Positions 16,792-24,674 of a stretch of DNA of 37,265 bases are shown one piece after another. Every line of letters starts with the position of its first letter. Within the stretch, counting starts at the first letter, position 1. The position numbers and the translations under genes are program-made. The stretch comes from Pseudanabaena sp. SR411 (GTDB lineage Bacteria; Cyanobacteriota; Cyanobacteriia; Pseudanabaenales; Pseudanabaenaceae), in assembly GCF_002251945.1 (NCBI RefSeq), contig NZ_NDHW01000104.1:1-37265 (forward strand), read 5' to 3'. Below the pieces are notes generated by a model. It did not search any database. It saw nothing but the letters and a program-made list of their open reading frames with translations, and was not told where the DNA came from.

Positions 16792-17889
16792 ATGATTAAC
16801 AATCCATTTTTGCCCAAGAAATTGGTGGGCAGACAAACAGAATTAGAGCAAATTAGTCAAATTTTGTTAGAAGATGGCGATTTGCTGATCGCAGGCGTGG
16901 CTGGAAGTGGACGCAGAACTTTAGTCAAATGGGCTGCTCAAAAAGCTGGTGCAAGAGTGATTACTTTAGATTGTTTACGAGCAACTGATGGCGATCGCTT
17001 TTTAAAACTACTAGCCGAAAGTTTGCTTAATACCTTTGATCATCCCGAAGAACTGCTCAAGCTGCAAAGTTTACTCAAGGATGAGCCGATTACGTTTGAA
17101 CTAACAGAACAGTCTAAACCTCGGATGAGTTGGAAGCTTTCCTCAACAGGAATCTGGAATTTATTTAAGAATTTGCTGAGCTTGCCGCAGCAGATGGCAG
17201 AATGGCTGGATTGCCGAGTAGCGATCGTATTGCATAACTTCACGCATATCCGTTCATGGGATCGTAAAGGTGAATGGGAAGAATATTTGCGCCGCGAAAT
17301 TCAACTTCAGAGTCGGGTAAGTTACATCTTGATTGCTACAGTCCCTGAACCTTGGATGCATAAGTTAAGTTTAAATGTGGTCGAACTTCCACCTCTTAGC
17401 AATGACGAACTTTGCCAATGGCTAGAACCAACAATGCAAGCAAAAGGATTGAAGTTCGATCCCCACACCCATGTATTAAAGCTATTTACAGAATACATTC
17501 AAGGGAATATGAGTGATGCGATCGCCTTGACTAGACGCATCTGGCTCGACTATCTCACCCAAATAAATTCTCAATCTGAATTTCTAATTCAACCGCATCA
17601 TGTCCATGAGAATATGTTGGCTCTAATCGAAGATCTTGCTCCTACCTTTGAGTCTTTAATCATGCTCTTACCGCCAACTCAAGTAAGAGTATTAGAAAGC
17701 CTCGCGATCGATCCCACAGTTAGCCCCCATAGTCGTGAATATATTCAAAAACATCAACTTTCTAAAGGTGGCAGCCTTCAAGGAGCATTGGACAGTTTGG
17801 AACAAAAAGGACTAGTGTATGGTGCAAAATATGGATATCGAATTGCGCTGCCCACCTTACAATTTTGGCTGAAGCAGCGCTTAGGGTAA
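16792..17889 (+). CDS. Degenerate P-loop (AAA/STAND-like) protein upstream of mutL
   Basis: 365 residues from ATG 16792; a TTG at 16774 is the alternative, with AAGGA nearby. The opening NPFLPKKLVGRQTELEQIS is the classic start of STAND or archaeal-type AAA ATPases ('FVGRexEl'). The Walker A position, however, reads GVAGSGRRT (35-43), with arginine for the catalytic lysine, and the Walker B strand reads VAIVLHNF (143-150), with His-Asn for the acidic pair. A sensor-1-like strand SYILIATVPEP follows. After about residue 280 comes a winged-helix-like segment (TQVRVLESLAID...GSLQGALDSLEQKGLVY). It is therefore probably a nucleotide-binding or pseudo-ATPase regulator. Three bases separate its stop from mutL, so the two are likely co-translated. 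No known function is recognised. Confidence 0.7.
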   Translation: MINNPFLPKKLVGRQTELEQISQILLEDGDLLIAGVAGSGRRTLVKWAAQKAGARVITLDCLRATDGDRFLKLLAESLLNTFDHPEELLKLQSLLKDEPITFELTEQSKPRMSWKLSSTGIWNLFKNLLSLPQQMAEWLDCRVAIVLHNFTHIRSWDRKGEWEEYLRREIQLQSRVSYILIATVPEPWMHKLSLNVVELPPLSNDELCQWLEPTMQAKGLKFDPHTHVLKLFTEYIQGNMSDAIALTRRIWLDYLTQINSQSEFLIQPHHVHENMLALIEDLAPTFESLIMLLPPTQVRVLESLAIDPTVSPHSREYIQKHQLSKGGSLQGALDSLEQKGLVYGAKYGYRIALPTLQFWLKQRLG

Positions 17890-17892
17890 GCA

Positions 17893-19605
17893 ATGCAAAA
17901 CATTCATACGCTACCTATAGAAGTTGTGCATCTAATCGCTGCTGGTGAAGTGATTGATTCACTGGCAGCGGTGGTAAGAGAACTTGCTGAGAATGCGATC
18001 GATGCCCAAGCGACAAGAATCGTAATTTCGATATGGACAGATTCTCTCTCGGTACAGGTGAGTGACAATGGCTGTGGCATGGCGATCGCTGATTTGTCAC
18101 AGGCGGCGACACCGCATACAACTAGCAAAATCAATAATGCTGAAGACTTACAACAGATTAACAGTTTAGGATTTCGCGGTGAAGCTCTCTATAGTCTTGC
18201 CCAACTTGCCGATCTGAATATTTGCAGTCGTCCTATTCTAGAACCAGTGGGCTATCAAGCTAATTATGATCAGCATGGTAATTTGCAAACTAGCCCCAAA
18301 GTGGTGGCGATCGCCGCAGGCACAGTCGTCACCGTTCATAATCTCTTTTCTCGCTATCCCAATCGCTTACAATCTCTGCCCAGCAATTCGCAGCAAGTTC
18401 GCAAAGTACAATTACAAATTCAGCAAATGGCGATCGCCAATCCACAAGTTAACTGGCAAGTTAATCTCGATGGGAAAGAATGGCTCACAATTTGGGCAGG
18501 AGAAACGGCTAGCGAAATTTTGCCGCAAATCATCAGTTCGATTCAGCCCTATGATTTGGTATTTAGAGAGTTTGCCCTCATCCCCCAACCCCTTCTCCCA
18601 CTAGGGGAGAAGAGGAGCAAGAGTCTTGCTCCCCTCTCCCCCACTGGGAGAGGGGCTGGGGGTGAGGGAATCTCCATTACCCTCGGATTACCCGATCGCC
18701 TATCTCGTCGTCGTCCTGATTGGGTAAAAATCATTCTCAATGGGCGTGTAATTAATTTCCCTGAATTAGAGCAGACTATTCTCTCTAGTTTAGAGCGAAC
18801 CTTACCACGCAATCGTTTTCCTGTATGCATTGTTAATTTAAACTTGCCATGCGATCGCATCGACTGGAATCGTCATCCCGCCAAAGCTGAGGCATATATT
18901 CAAAATTTAGGAGATATCCAAACTCAGTTAAAAGATTGCATTACGGAATCTCTCAAAGTTTCTGAAGCAAATTCTCAAATTAATTATATGAGCGCTACTA
19001 ATGATCTACTAAAAACTGCTGAGCGCAAAACTTCTTATCTAATTCCTGCTAAGCATGAAAACTTCAATCAGCCAAATTCATCGTTAAAGGCGATCGCGCA
19101 GGTTCTCGATACTTACATTTTGGCGGAACATGCGGGCGGCTTATGGCTGGTGGAGCAGCATGTTGCCCATGAGCGAGTTCTCTTTGAGCAAATCGAAACT
19201 CAATGGCAAATTGTGACTATTGAGCAACCGATTTTATTAAACCAACTTTCTGATGATGCAATTGAACGTTTGCAAGCATTAGGTTTAGAAATAGAAGCTT
19301 TTGGAAATAACCTATGGGCTGTGCGATCGCTGCCTGAAATATTAATTGGACATGAGGATTGTGCAGTAATTTTGCAAGAAATGAGTCAGCAGGATGATCC
19401 GACGATGGCAAGAGCCACCGCAGCCTGCCGCAGTGCAATTCGCAATGGCACAAAGTTAGAGATGTCCACAATTCGCGATCTGCTCTGGCAATGGCAACAA
19501 ACCCGCAATCCTCACACTTGTCCCCATGGTCGCCCGATCTGTTTAGCGATCGATGAATCGGATCTAGCCAGATTTTTCCGCCGCAATTGGATTATCTCAA
19601 AGTGA
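17893..19605 (+). CDS. mutL: DNA mismatch repair protein MutL
   Basis: 570 residues. MutL couples mismatch recognition by MutS to strand removal. The N-terminal GHKL ATPase motifs are complete: ELAENAIDA (31-39, catalytic E), SDNGCGM (57-63), PHTTSKI (74-80), GFRGEAL (93-99). The transducer half has KIILNGRVINF. The C-terminal dimerisation/endonuclease domain shows EQHVAHERVLFEQ (a DQHAxxE variant with E for D), ATAACRSAIRNG, CPHGRP and FFRRNW, so metal-dependent nicking is plausible. Residues about 228-259 are translated from a dispersed palindromic repeat inserted in frame. It lies 3 bp after the preceding P-loop gene and probably shares its operon. Confidence 0.95.
   Translation: MQNIHTLPIEVVHLIAAGEVIDSLAAVVRELAENAIDAQATRIVISIWTDSLSVQVSDNGCGMAIADLSQAATPHTTSKINNAEDLQQINSLGFRGEALYSLAQLADLNICSRPILEPVGYQANYDQHGNLQTSPKVVAIAAGTVVTVHNLFSRYPNRLQSLPSNSQQVRKVQLQIQQMAIANPQVNWQVNLDGKEWLTIWAGETASEILPQIISSIQPYDLVFREFALIPQPLLPLGEKRSKSLAPLSPTGRGAGGEGISITLGLPDRLSRRRPDWVKIILNGRVINFPELEQTILSSLERTLPRNRFPVCIVNLNLPCDRIDWNRHPAKAEAYIQNLGDIQTQLKDCITESLKVSEANSQINYMSATNDLLKTAERKTSYLIPAKHENFNQPNSSLKAIAQVLDTYILAEHAGGLWLVEQHVAHERVLFEQIETQWQIVTIEQPILLNQLSDDAIERLQALGLEIEAFGNNLWAVRSLPEILIGHEDCAVILQEMSQQDDPTMARATAACRSAIRNGTKLEMSTIRDLLWQWQQTRNPHTCPHGRPICLAIDESDLARFFRRNWIISK
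18575..18668. repeat. Palindromic repeat inserted in frame within mutL
   Basis: A 94-nt imperfect palindrome has arms CCCTCATCCCCCAACCCC and GGGGCTGGGGGTGAGGG. Inside these is a second hairpin of GGGAGAAGAGGAGCAAGA with TCTTGCTCCCCTCTCCC. This CCCCTTCTCCC/GGGAGAGGGG type is a well-known dispersed bacterial and cyanobacterial intergenic repeat. Here it is read through as QPLLPLGEKRSKSLAPLSPT and following residues, without breaking the MutL frame. Confidence 0.85.
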
Positions 19606-19677
19606 AGATTGGATAAGCTCCCTCTCTACATTTCTTTAGTCTTGAGGGTTTTGTGCAAAAGATGGCGCAGACTAACA

Positions 19678-20097
19678 TTAAAGTAAATCTAATGCCAAGA
19701 AATCTTGAATTTTCAAAATCGGGATATTTCTAAACGGATTCAAGATCAGTAAATCCGAGTCTCCACTGACAATGTATGTCGCTTTACCGTTTATTGCTAA
19801 CTCTAGATATTTATCATCCTTGGGATCTCGACAAATCTTGAACGTTTCTTCAATATCGACAAACTGTACTGTCTTAACAAGTCTTGCCAAGAGTGACTTT
19901 CGTTCTGTTGTAGTCAAATATTTGTCAAATTTGGGTCTAGATAAAACTTCCTCCAGTTCTGACAAAACCTCTACTGACATTAGCACTACACCATTTGTTT
20001 GAGCTTTATCTAAAGCTTGACGTGCTTTACCTTCTTTAGCTAAAAATGCACTAACAATAATATTGGCATCAATAACAAACAAATTTTTAGTGTTCAT
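19678..20097 (-). CDS. PIN-domain ribonuclease toxin (COG1569-like)
   Basis: 139 residues. PIN toxins cleave RNA using a cluster of acidic residues that bind magnesium or manganese. Visible: FVIDANIIVSAFL (D10), SELEEVLSRPKF (E47), CRDPKDDKYLELAING (D94/D95) and SGDSDLLILNPF (D113), the full quartet of the 'putative toxin component, PIN family' group. The ATG at 20097 lies inside the 3' end of the upstream gene (ATGAACACTAA, 11-nt overlap), the arrangement expected for translational coupling of antitoxin and toxin. It lies in a 2-kb stretch without HIP1 octamers, consistent with acquisition. Confidence 0.92.
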   Translation of the reverse strand: MNTKNLFVIDANIIVSAFLAKEGKARQALDKAQTNGVVLMSVEVLSELEEVLSRPKFDKYLTTTERKSLLARLVKTVQFVDIEETFKICRDPKDDKYLELAINGKATYIVSGDSDLLILNPFRNIPILKIQDFLALDLL

Positions 20098-20914
20098 TGA
20101 GAATAGATTCCAAAATTTCTGGAGTTAATCCTCTTTCTTTAGCTCTGTCACTAGTTTTATCCATGAGTTCTCGAAGCGAATTAACATCTTTATCTATTGG
20201 TTGCTCAAGTAAAGGACTAACATTTGTTTGAATTTGCTGGTGATCTTGCGAAGATATGGATTGATAAGTTTTGGCAACGTTATGTCTAACTTTATCAAAG
20301 AGTGACATCCATATTGAAATACCAGAATTAGACCTTACCGTATCTCTCGTAATATTTTCAACATTCTGTATTAGGCTACGTACTCGTGGGCTAATAGTAT
20401 CTTCATCTTCTCCCATGCACCAGAAAATCGCTTCATGTTTATGCATTTCATGCAGATGTTTCTGAAATTCATCTTCTGACATTGCGACCCTACCCTGTCG
20501 GGGCCAATAATGTTTGCCGAGCATATGAGCAGATATAAAGATTTCGTTTAAAACTTTATCTAGCTCTTTGAAAGATTCTCCAGATTGAGATCCAAAGTTA
20601 GCCATAAAGCGATATTTCAGCGCACGCAGTTCAGCAAATAATTTTTCGCGTTTCTGATACCTCTCAAAGACTACATAAGTTCTATCTAATAACTGTGATT
20701 CTTTTTCTGTCTCATAATCAGACCGCTTACGAGATTGTCCCTCATTGATATAGGGAAACTGATTTCTAATTTCTCGTATTGCATCTTCCACCTCATAGAA
20801 CTTAGCCAAAACAGTCTCTGCAAGCTCTATTTTCCTTTTACCAATGAATTCTCTTTGCCAAGCAGAGTAACCTAAGACAAGTGAGAATACAACAATTACG
20901 TTATCAAAACTCAT
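20087..20914 (-). CDS. Membrane-anchored helical protein with antitoxin-like C-terminal tail
   Basis: 275 residues. Residues 1-20 form a single N-terminal membrane helix (FDNVIVVFSLVLGYSAW), then basic GKRKIE and a long helical cytoplasmic region (30-190) with ELAETVLAKFYEVEDAIREI, YVVFERYQKREKLF and HLHEMHKHEAIFW. This matches, from memory, an uncharacterised bacterial family of single-span helical proteins. The C-terminus, SLRELMDKTSDRAKERGLTP-EILESILNEH (246-275), resembles the tail found at the end of small cyanobacterial antitoxins paired with PIN toxins (RGLTPEILxxIL). The gene overlaps the PIN toxin start by 11 nt, so it sits in the antitoxin position. It is most simply a membrane-tethered antitoxin; the role of the N-terminal part is unknown. 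Confidence 0.7.
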   Translation of the reverse strand: MSFDNVIVVFSLVLGYSAWQREFIGKRKIELAETVLAKFYEVEDAIREIRNQFPYINEGQSRKRSDYETEKESQLLDRTYVVFERYQKREKLFAELRALKYRFMANFGSQSGESFKELDKVLNEIFISAHMLGKHYWPRQGRVAMSEDEFQKHLHEMHKHEAIFWCMGEDEDTISPRVRSLIQNVENITRDTVRSNSGISIWMSLFDKVRHNVAKTYQSISSQDHQQIQTNVSPLLEQPIDKDVNSLRELMDKTSDRAKERGLTPEILESILNEH

Positions 20915-21071
20915 ATTTTTTGCTTCTAAGTTTATGAAAATCTATACTGCGTCATCACAAAACTATTGTACTAAATCCTAAATTAACTCAACATTAAAAC
21001 TAAAGTTTTTATATAAACGGCTCACATTTGCACATTATGTTAAGAGACGTGTAAAAGAGTAAACAACAACG

Positions 21072-22631
21072 ATGAAAGGTAAAGTTTTTATAGTTGGCGC
21101 AGGAATTGGAGGCGTGGAGTTTTTGACAGTTCGCGCTAGGGATTTGATTAGTGAGGCGGAGGTGGTTATTAGTGATGCGCTGGTCGATCGCACTTTATTA
21201 GATATTGCGCCAGAGAAATGCGATCTCATCATTGCTGGCAAACGTGGTGGACAGGAGAGCGTCAAACAAGCCGAAATCAATCAAATGCTGGTGGAGTATT
21301 GCTTACAAGGTAAGCGCGTGGTGCGCCTCAAGAGTGGTGATCCTTGGATATTTGGGCGATCGCTACCTGAGATATTTGCCCTACAAGCAGCAAATTGTGA
21401 ATGGGAAGTTGTTGCAGGAATTTCCAGCGCGATCGCTGCGCCCATGTTGGCAGGAATTCCGCTTACAGAAGTGGAAGCGAGTTCTTGTTTTGCGGTGATG
21501 ACGGGGCATGATTTGGAGCGTTTGCCTTGGGAAGCGATCGCCCAAATTCCGACGTTGGTAATTTTGATGGGGACAAATAATCTAGAGAGATTGTTAGAGA
21601 AATTCCAAGTGGGAAAATCTGCGGATACAAAAATTGCGATCGTGCGTTGGTGTGGGAGAGCCGATCAACAAGTATGGACAGGAACTCTGAAGGATATTCA
21701 ATCAAAATTACCTAAAGGATCGCTATCACCATCGGTGATTATTATTGGTGAAGTCGTAAAGTTTCATGAGCAATTGTCGCGTCAATGTAGTCAATTGTTG
21801 GAAAATTTTGAGCAACAGGTAGAGTTCGAAAAGGACAAGTTAGCATTGCAAGGCAAAACAATTTTGGTAACAAGGGCGGCGGGTCAGGCTAGCCAATTTA
21901 CAGATTTATTGACCAGTCAAGGAGCAAAAGTGATCGAGATGCCAACTTTGGCGATCATCCCGCCGACTAGTTGGGAAATGCTCGATCAGGCGATCGCCAA
22001 TCTATCCAATTACGATTGGTTAATTTTGACCTCCGCAAATGCCGTTGAAAGCTTTTTTGGGCGGTTGCGCGAATCGGGTCAAGATAGCCGTGCTTTGCAT
22101 TCTTTAAAAATTGCGGTAGTGGGGCGCAAAACTGCTGAAGTTTTGGCAAATTATGGGATTTCACCAGATTTAGTACCGACGGACTTTGTTGCCGATGCTC
22201 TGGTGGATGCCTTTCTTGCCATTCCTTATCATGTCTTAACTGACAAAAAAATGTTGTTTCCGCGTGTGCAGTCGGGCGGACGAGAGATTTTGGTAGAGCA
22301 GTTGCAGCAACATTGCGCGATTATTGATGCTATTCCAGCCTATGAGTCGGGATGTCCAGAAGCGATCGATCCTGTAGCTCTAGAAGCAATTCAAAATCAA
22401 AGCTTAGATGCGATCGCCTTTGCGAGTTCCAAGACTGTCAAGCATTTTTGTCAATTACTTGATCGTGTTGCATCTTCAGAAACTTGGCAGGGCTGGATTT
22501 CTAAAGTAAAAATTGCCTCAATTGGTCCTCAGACTTCTAAGACTTGCTACGAGTTATTAGGGCGCGTTGACTGTGAGGCTTTGGAATATACCTTAGATGG
22601 GCTTGCTGAGGCGATCGGCAAAAGTTTTTAA
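21072..22631 (+). CDS. cobA-hemD: Fused uroporphyrinogen-III C-methyltransferase / uroporphyrinogen-III synthase
   Basis: 519 residues with two domains. Residues 1-250 are a CobA/SUMT-type methyltransferase that makes precorrin-2 for siroheme and cobalamin, with AGKRGGQESVKQAEIN, VVRLKSGDPWIFGR, VVAGISSAIAAPMLAGIPLT and ILMGTNNLE. Residues about 262-519 are uroporphyrinogen-III synthase HemD, which closes the tetrapyrrole ring (KTILVTRAAGQASQF, YDWLILTSANAVESFF, AVVGRKTAEVL, LDAIAFASSKTVKHF, ASIGPQTSKT). The usual SAM-site GAGPGDPELLT reads GAGIGGVEFLT here, losing the Asp and both prolines. The fusion places ring closure and the first methylation on one chain. The stop codon overlaps a hairpin. 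Confidence 0.95.
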   Translation: MKGKVFIVGAGIGGVEFLTVRARDLISEAEVVISDALVDRTLLDIAPEKCDLIIAGKRGGQESVKQAEINQMLVEYCLQGKRVVRLKSGDPWIFGRSLPEIFALQAANCEWEVVAGISSAIAAPMLAGIPLTEVEASSCFAVMTGHDLERLPWEAIAQIPTLVILMGTNNLERLLEKFQVGKSADTKIAIVRWCGRADQQVWTGTLKDIQSKLPKGSLSPSVIIIGEVVKFHEQLSRQCSQLLENFEQQVEFEKDKLALQGKTILVTRAAGQASQFTDLLTSQGAKVIEMPTLAIIPPTSWEMLDQAIANLSNYDWLILTSANAVESFFGRLRESGQDSRALHSLKIAVVGRKTAEVLANYGISPDLVPTDFVADALVDAFLAIPYHVLTDKKMLFPRVQSGGREILVEQLQQHCAIIDAIPAYESGCPEAIDPVALEAIQNQSLDAIAFASSKTVKHFCQLLDRVASSETWQGWISKVKIASIGPQTSKTCYELLGRVDCEALEYTLDGLAEAIGKSF

Positions 22632-22683
22632 ACCCACAAAATAGAGTTGCGGCGCGAAGCTCCGCAACTCTATTTTGTGGGTT
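22631..22683. terminator. AACCCA-type hairpin at the cobA-hemD stop codon
   Basis: A perfect 22-bp stem (22631-22652 with 22662-22683) has a GGCGCGAAGCTCC apex carrying one mismatch. Its first base is the last base of the stop codon. The ATAGAGTTGCGG stem segment is shared with the hairpin at 9369-9425, and the right flank GATTGTGTCC resembles the family A flank GATTTGTCC. Confidence 0.6.
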
Positions 22684-22717
22684 GATTGTGTCCCCAAATT
22701 ACAAAAACAAACAATTC

Positions 22718-22746
22718 CTGACATTTACTTGTTTTTTACATACAAT
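22718..22746 (+). promoter_or_regulatory. Sigma-70-type promoter for the PG-binding protein gene
   Basis: A -35 box CTGACA (22718-22723), a 17-nt spacer and a -10 box TACAAT (22741-22746). Transcription would start near 22753, a few bases before the structured leader at 22758. Confidence 0.6.
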
Positions 22747-22757
22747 AAGAATAAATA

Positions 22758-22850
22758 GGCTCTTTGGAAACTGTAATTGATACCTCTACATCACAAGGAC
22801 AGATTACAGAAAACCCTCGAAATCAGATTTTTTACGAATCTAAAAGAGCC
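22758..22850 (+). ncRNA. Structured 5' leader RNA candidate
   Basis: The leader closes with GGCTCTTT (22758-22765)/AAAGAGCC (22843-22850). Inside lie a helix CTGTAAT (22771-22777)/ATTACAG (22803-22809), capped by TGAT (22778-22781)/ATCA (22789-22792), and a hairpin AGATT (22825-22829)/AATCT (22837-22841). Together they form a three-way junction. It begins just after the predicted start site and ends 42 nt before the ATG of the peptidoglycan-binding gene. No known riboswitch consensus was recognised, so it could be a new regulatory leader or a small RNA. Confidence 0.45.
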
Positions 22851-22892
22851 AATTGATGAGCTTAATGGCATTTTTTATTGAGGCTGAATTGT

Positions 22893-23765
22893 ATGGAACT
22901 TGTTGCGTATCTCCACAGTGAAATGCTTTGCGAACGCCTACAGCAAGGCGAATCTCTTGATCAGAATTTAGATTGTCAACTACTGAACTCGATCGCCAAA
23001 TCTTCACACCATGCTAAATCAGTCTTGTGTGTTGGGCTAGCGGCAAGTGCGATCGCCATCAATGCTATGCCCATAGCCGCTTTTGCTTATACACCTGAAA
23101 TTGCTAGTATCCAGCAATTATTAGCAAGGCGTGGCTTTAACCCTGGGGCGATCGATGGCGTTAAGGGGCCTGCAACGACAGAAGCCATTATTGCTGCCCA
23201 AATATTTTATAAGCTAGAGGCTGATGGTGTAATCGGAGCGCAAACCTTGGCAGCTTTGCAAGCAGACACTTACGAAACAAATGCTCCTGAAGCTACACCC
23301 ATCGCAACTACGCCTATTGCTAGTACCGACAACAAATCATCGGATGCAGTCAAAAACTTGCAACAATTGCTAAGCGATCGCGGTTTTTATGGCGGTGCGA
23401 TCGATGGCATTAGTGGGCCAATGACACAAGAAGCAATTATTTTGGCTCAAAAAACCTATGGCTTAGTTGCTGATGGAGTGGCTGGTTCTCTAACCCTAGC
23501 GGCTCTAGAAGCAGATACAAATGTTACCAATGTTGTACCAATCAGCTATCAAGAAGTTGCAACCAACAAACCTGCTAGTACGATTGCTAATGATGATATT
23601 AAAAAAGGGCAAACCCTATTAAGTGAGCTAGGGCTTTATGATGGGGCGATAGATGGTATTCAAGGTTCAAAGACTACCGAAGCTATTAAAAAAGCACAGA
23701 CCTTGTATGGATTGCCTGTTGATGGAGTTCTTGGAAGTGCAACTTTAGCTGCTCTACAATCTTAG
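22893..23765 (+). CDS. Triple peptidoglycan-binding (PG_binding_1) protein
   Basis: 290 residues from ATG 22893, chosen over TTG 22878; GAGG lies 9 nt before it. A cytoplasmic-looking segment of about 45 residues precedes one hydrophobic helix (SVLCVGLAASAIAINAMPIA), so the protein is anchored or exported. Three PG_binding_1 repeats follow, each about 55 residues with pattern IxxLQxLLxxxGFxxGAIDG.xGPxTxEAIxxAQxxYGLxxDGVxGxxTLAAL: one at SIQQLLARRGFNPGAIDG, one at NLQQLLSDRGFYGGAIDG and one at GQTLLSELGLYDGAIDG. There is no catalytic domain, so it probably binds cell wall. Its leader is structured and a clear terminator follows. Confidence 0.88.
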   Translation: MELVAYLHSEMLCERLQQGESLDQNLDCQLLNSIAKSSHHAKSVLCVGLAASAIAINAMPIAAFAYTPEIASIQQLLARRGFNPGAIDGVKGPATTEAIIAAQIFYKLEADGVIGAQTLAALQADTYETNAPEATPIATTPIASTDNKSSDAVKNLQQLLSDRGFYGGAIDGISGPMTQEAIILAQKTYGLVADGVAGSLTLAALEADTNVTNVVPISYQEVATNKPASTIANDDIKKGQTLLSELGLYDGAIDGIQGSKTTEAIKKAQTLYGLPVDGVLGSATLAALQS

Positions 23766-23777
23766 AAAAAATCATAC

Positions 23778-23812
23778 AAAAAAGGAGCCATGCTAAGCAC
23801 GGCTCCTTTTTT
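23778..23812 (+). terminator. Intrinsic terminator of the PG-binding gene
   Basis: A 12-bp stem AAAAAAGGAGCC/GGCTCCTTTTTT (23778-23789, 23801-23812) with loop ATGCTAAGCAC is followed by T. It lies 12 bp after the stop. Confidence 0.88.
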
Positions 23813-23821
23813 TCTATGGAT

Positions 23822-23846
23822 AATAAAAGCACTAAGTGCTTTTATT
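23822..23846 (+). other. Small hairpin in the fetB leader
   Basis: A perfect 11-bp stem AATAAAAGCAC/GTGCTTTTATT with loop TAA ends 11 nt before the fetB ATG. It could be a second terminator stem or a leader element that limits translation of fetB. It overlaps the upstream extension of the open frame, which supports the downstream start. Confidence 0.45.
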
Positions 23847-23857
23847 GTGATTTATCT

Positions 23858-24637
23858 ATGAATGCTGTAATTGATCTCGATATTCCCAAAATGGCGATCG
23901 CTCTCGGCATGGTAGCGATCGCTATTAGTTTATCGGTCTGGCAAAAATTAGCGATCGCTAAGAATTTAATCATCGCCACCTTTCGCAGCATTATTCAATT
24001 AATCGTGGTGGGATTTTTGCTAGATGCTGTATTTGAAATCAAACAGCCCGTTGTAATCCTATTCATCATTTTCTTGATGAGCATCATGGCAGCCCGTGAA
24101 GCCAAAAATCGCGTGCGCGAAAAAGTCCCCTATGTCTTGCCGATTATGTGGATATCGGTAATCGTTGGCACGCTCGCCATTCTTGCTTACACCACATTTT
24201 TAGTAGTGCAGCCTGATACTTGGTACTCACCACAATATTTAATTCCTCTCGCAGGAATGATTTTGGGAAACTCAATGAATGGTGCAGCGATCGCCGCCGA
24301 GAGATTTACACAGGATTTAGTCAAGCGATCGCGGGATATCGAAACCCATTTATGTTTAGGCGCAACACCACAACAGGCGATCGCTAATTACCAATCCGAC
24401 GCAATTAGAGCCGCGATGATTCCCACAATTAACGTGATGATGGTGGCGGGTGTGGTGTCATTACCTGGAATGATGACAGGACAAATTTTAGGCGGTGTAT
24501 CACCATTGCTGGCAGTGAGGTATCAATTAGTAATTTTATTTGCAATTACCACAGCCAACTTAATTACGGCTCTAATATTAACTAATCTCGTTAGTCGTCA
24601 GTTTTTTACACCTGCTCAACAGTTAAAATTGCCTTAA
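23858..24637 (+). CDS. fetB: FetB-type ABC permease (UPF0014/YbbM)
   Basis: 259 residues from ATG 23858, the family length. An ATG at 23816 adds 14 non-conserved residues and overlaps a hairpin, so it is less likely. The protein is an integral membrane permease with about seven helices. Family signatures are visible: ATFRSIIQLIVVGFLL, PLAGMILGNSMNGAAIAAER, LCLGATPQQA and PTINVMMVAGVVSLPGMMTG. In E. coli FetA/FetB exports iron; here no ATPase gene is adjacent, so the partner is encoded elsewhere and the substrate is inferred. The 264-bp gap after it holds one imperfect hairpin at 24675-24716. Confidence 0.9.
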   Translation: MNAVIDLDIPKMAIALGMVAIAISLSVWQKLAIAKNLIIATFRSIIQLIVVGFLLDAVFEIKQPVVILFIIFLMSIMAAREAKNRVREKVPYVLPIMWISVIVGTLAILAYTTFLVVQPDTWYSPQYLIPLAGMILGNSMNGAAIAAERFTQDLVKRSRDIETHLCLGATPQQAIANYQSDAIRAAMIPTINVMMVAGVVSLPGMMTGQILGGVSPLLAVRYQLVILFAITTANLITALILTNLVSRQFFTPAQQLKLP

Positions 24638-24674
24638 CTAAAAACTCTCTAGGTCAAGTTATGAATGGAAAAGC

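Noticed and set aside
16582-16836. 84-codon minus-strand frame between the calcium ATPase and P-loop genes
   Set aside because: It lies over the composite hairpin element and the start of the next gene, with no family match.
22758-22850. Assignment of the leader to a known riboswitch
   Set aside because: No conserved core of the cobalamin, c-di-GMP, c-di-AMP (ydaO), M-box, glycine, PreQ1 or glnA RNAs could be matched, so only an unnamed structured RNA is proposed.
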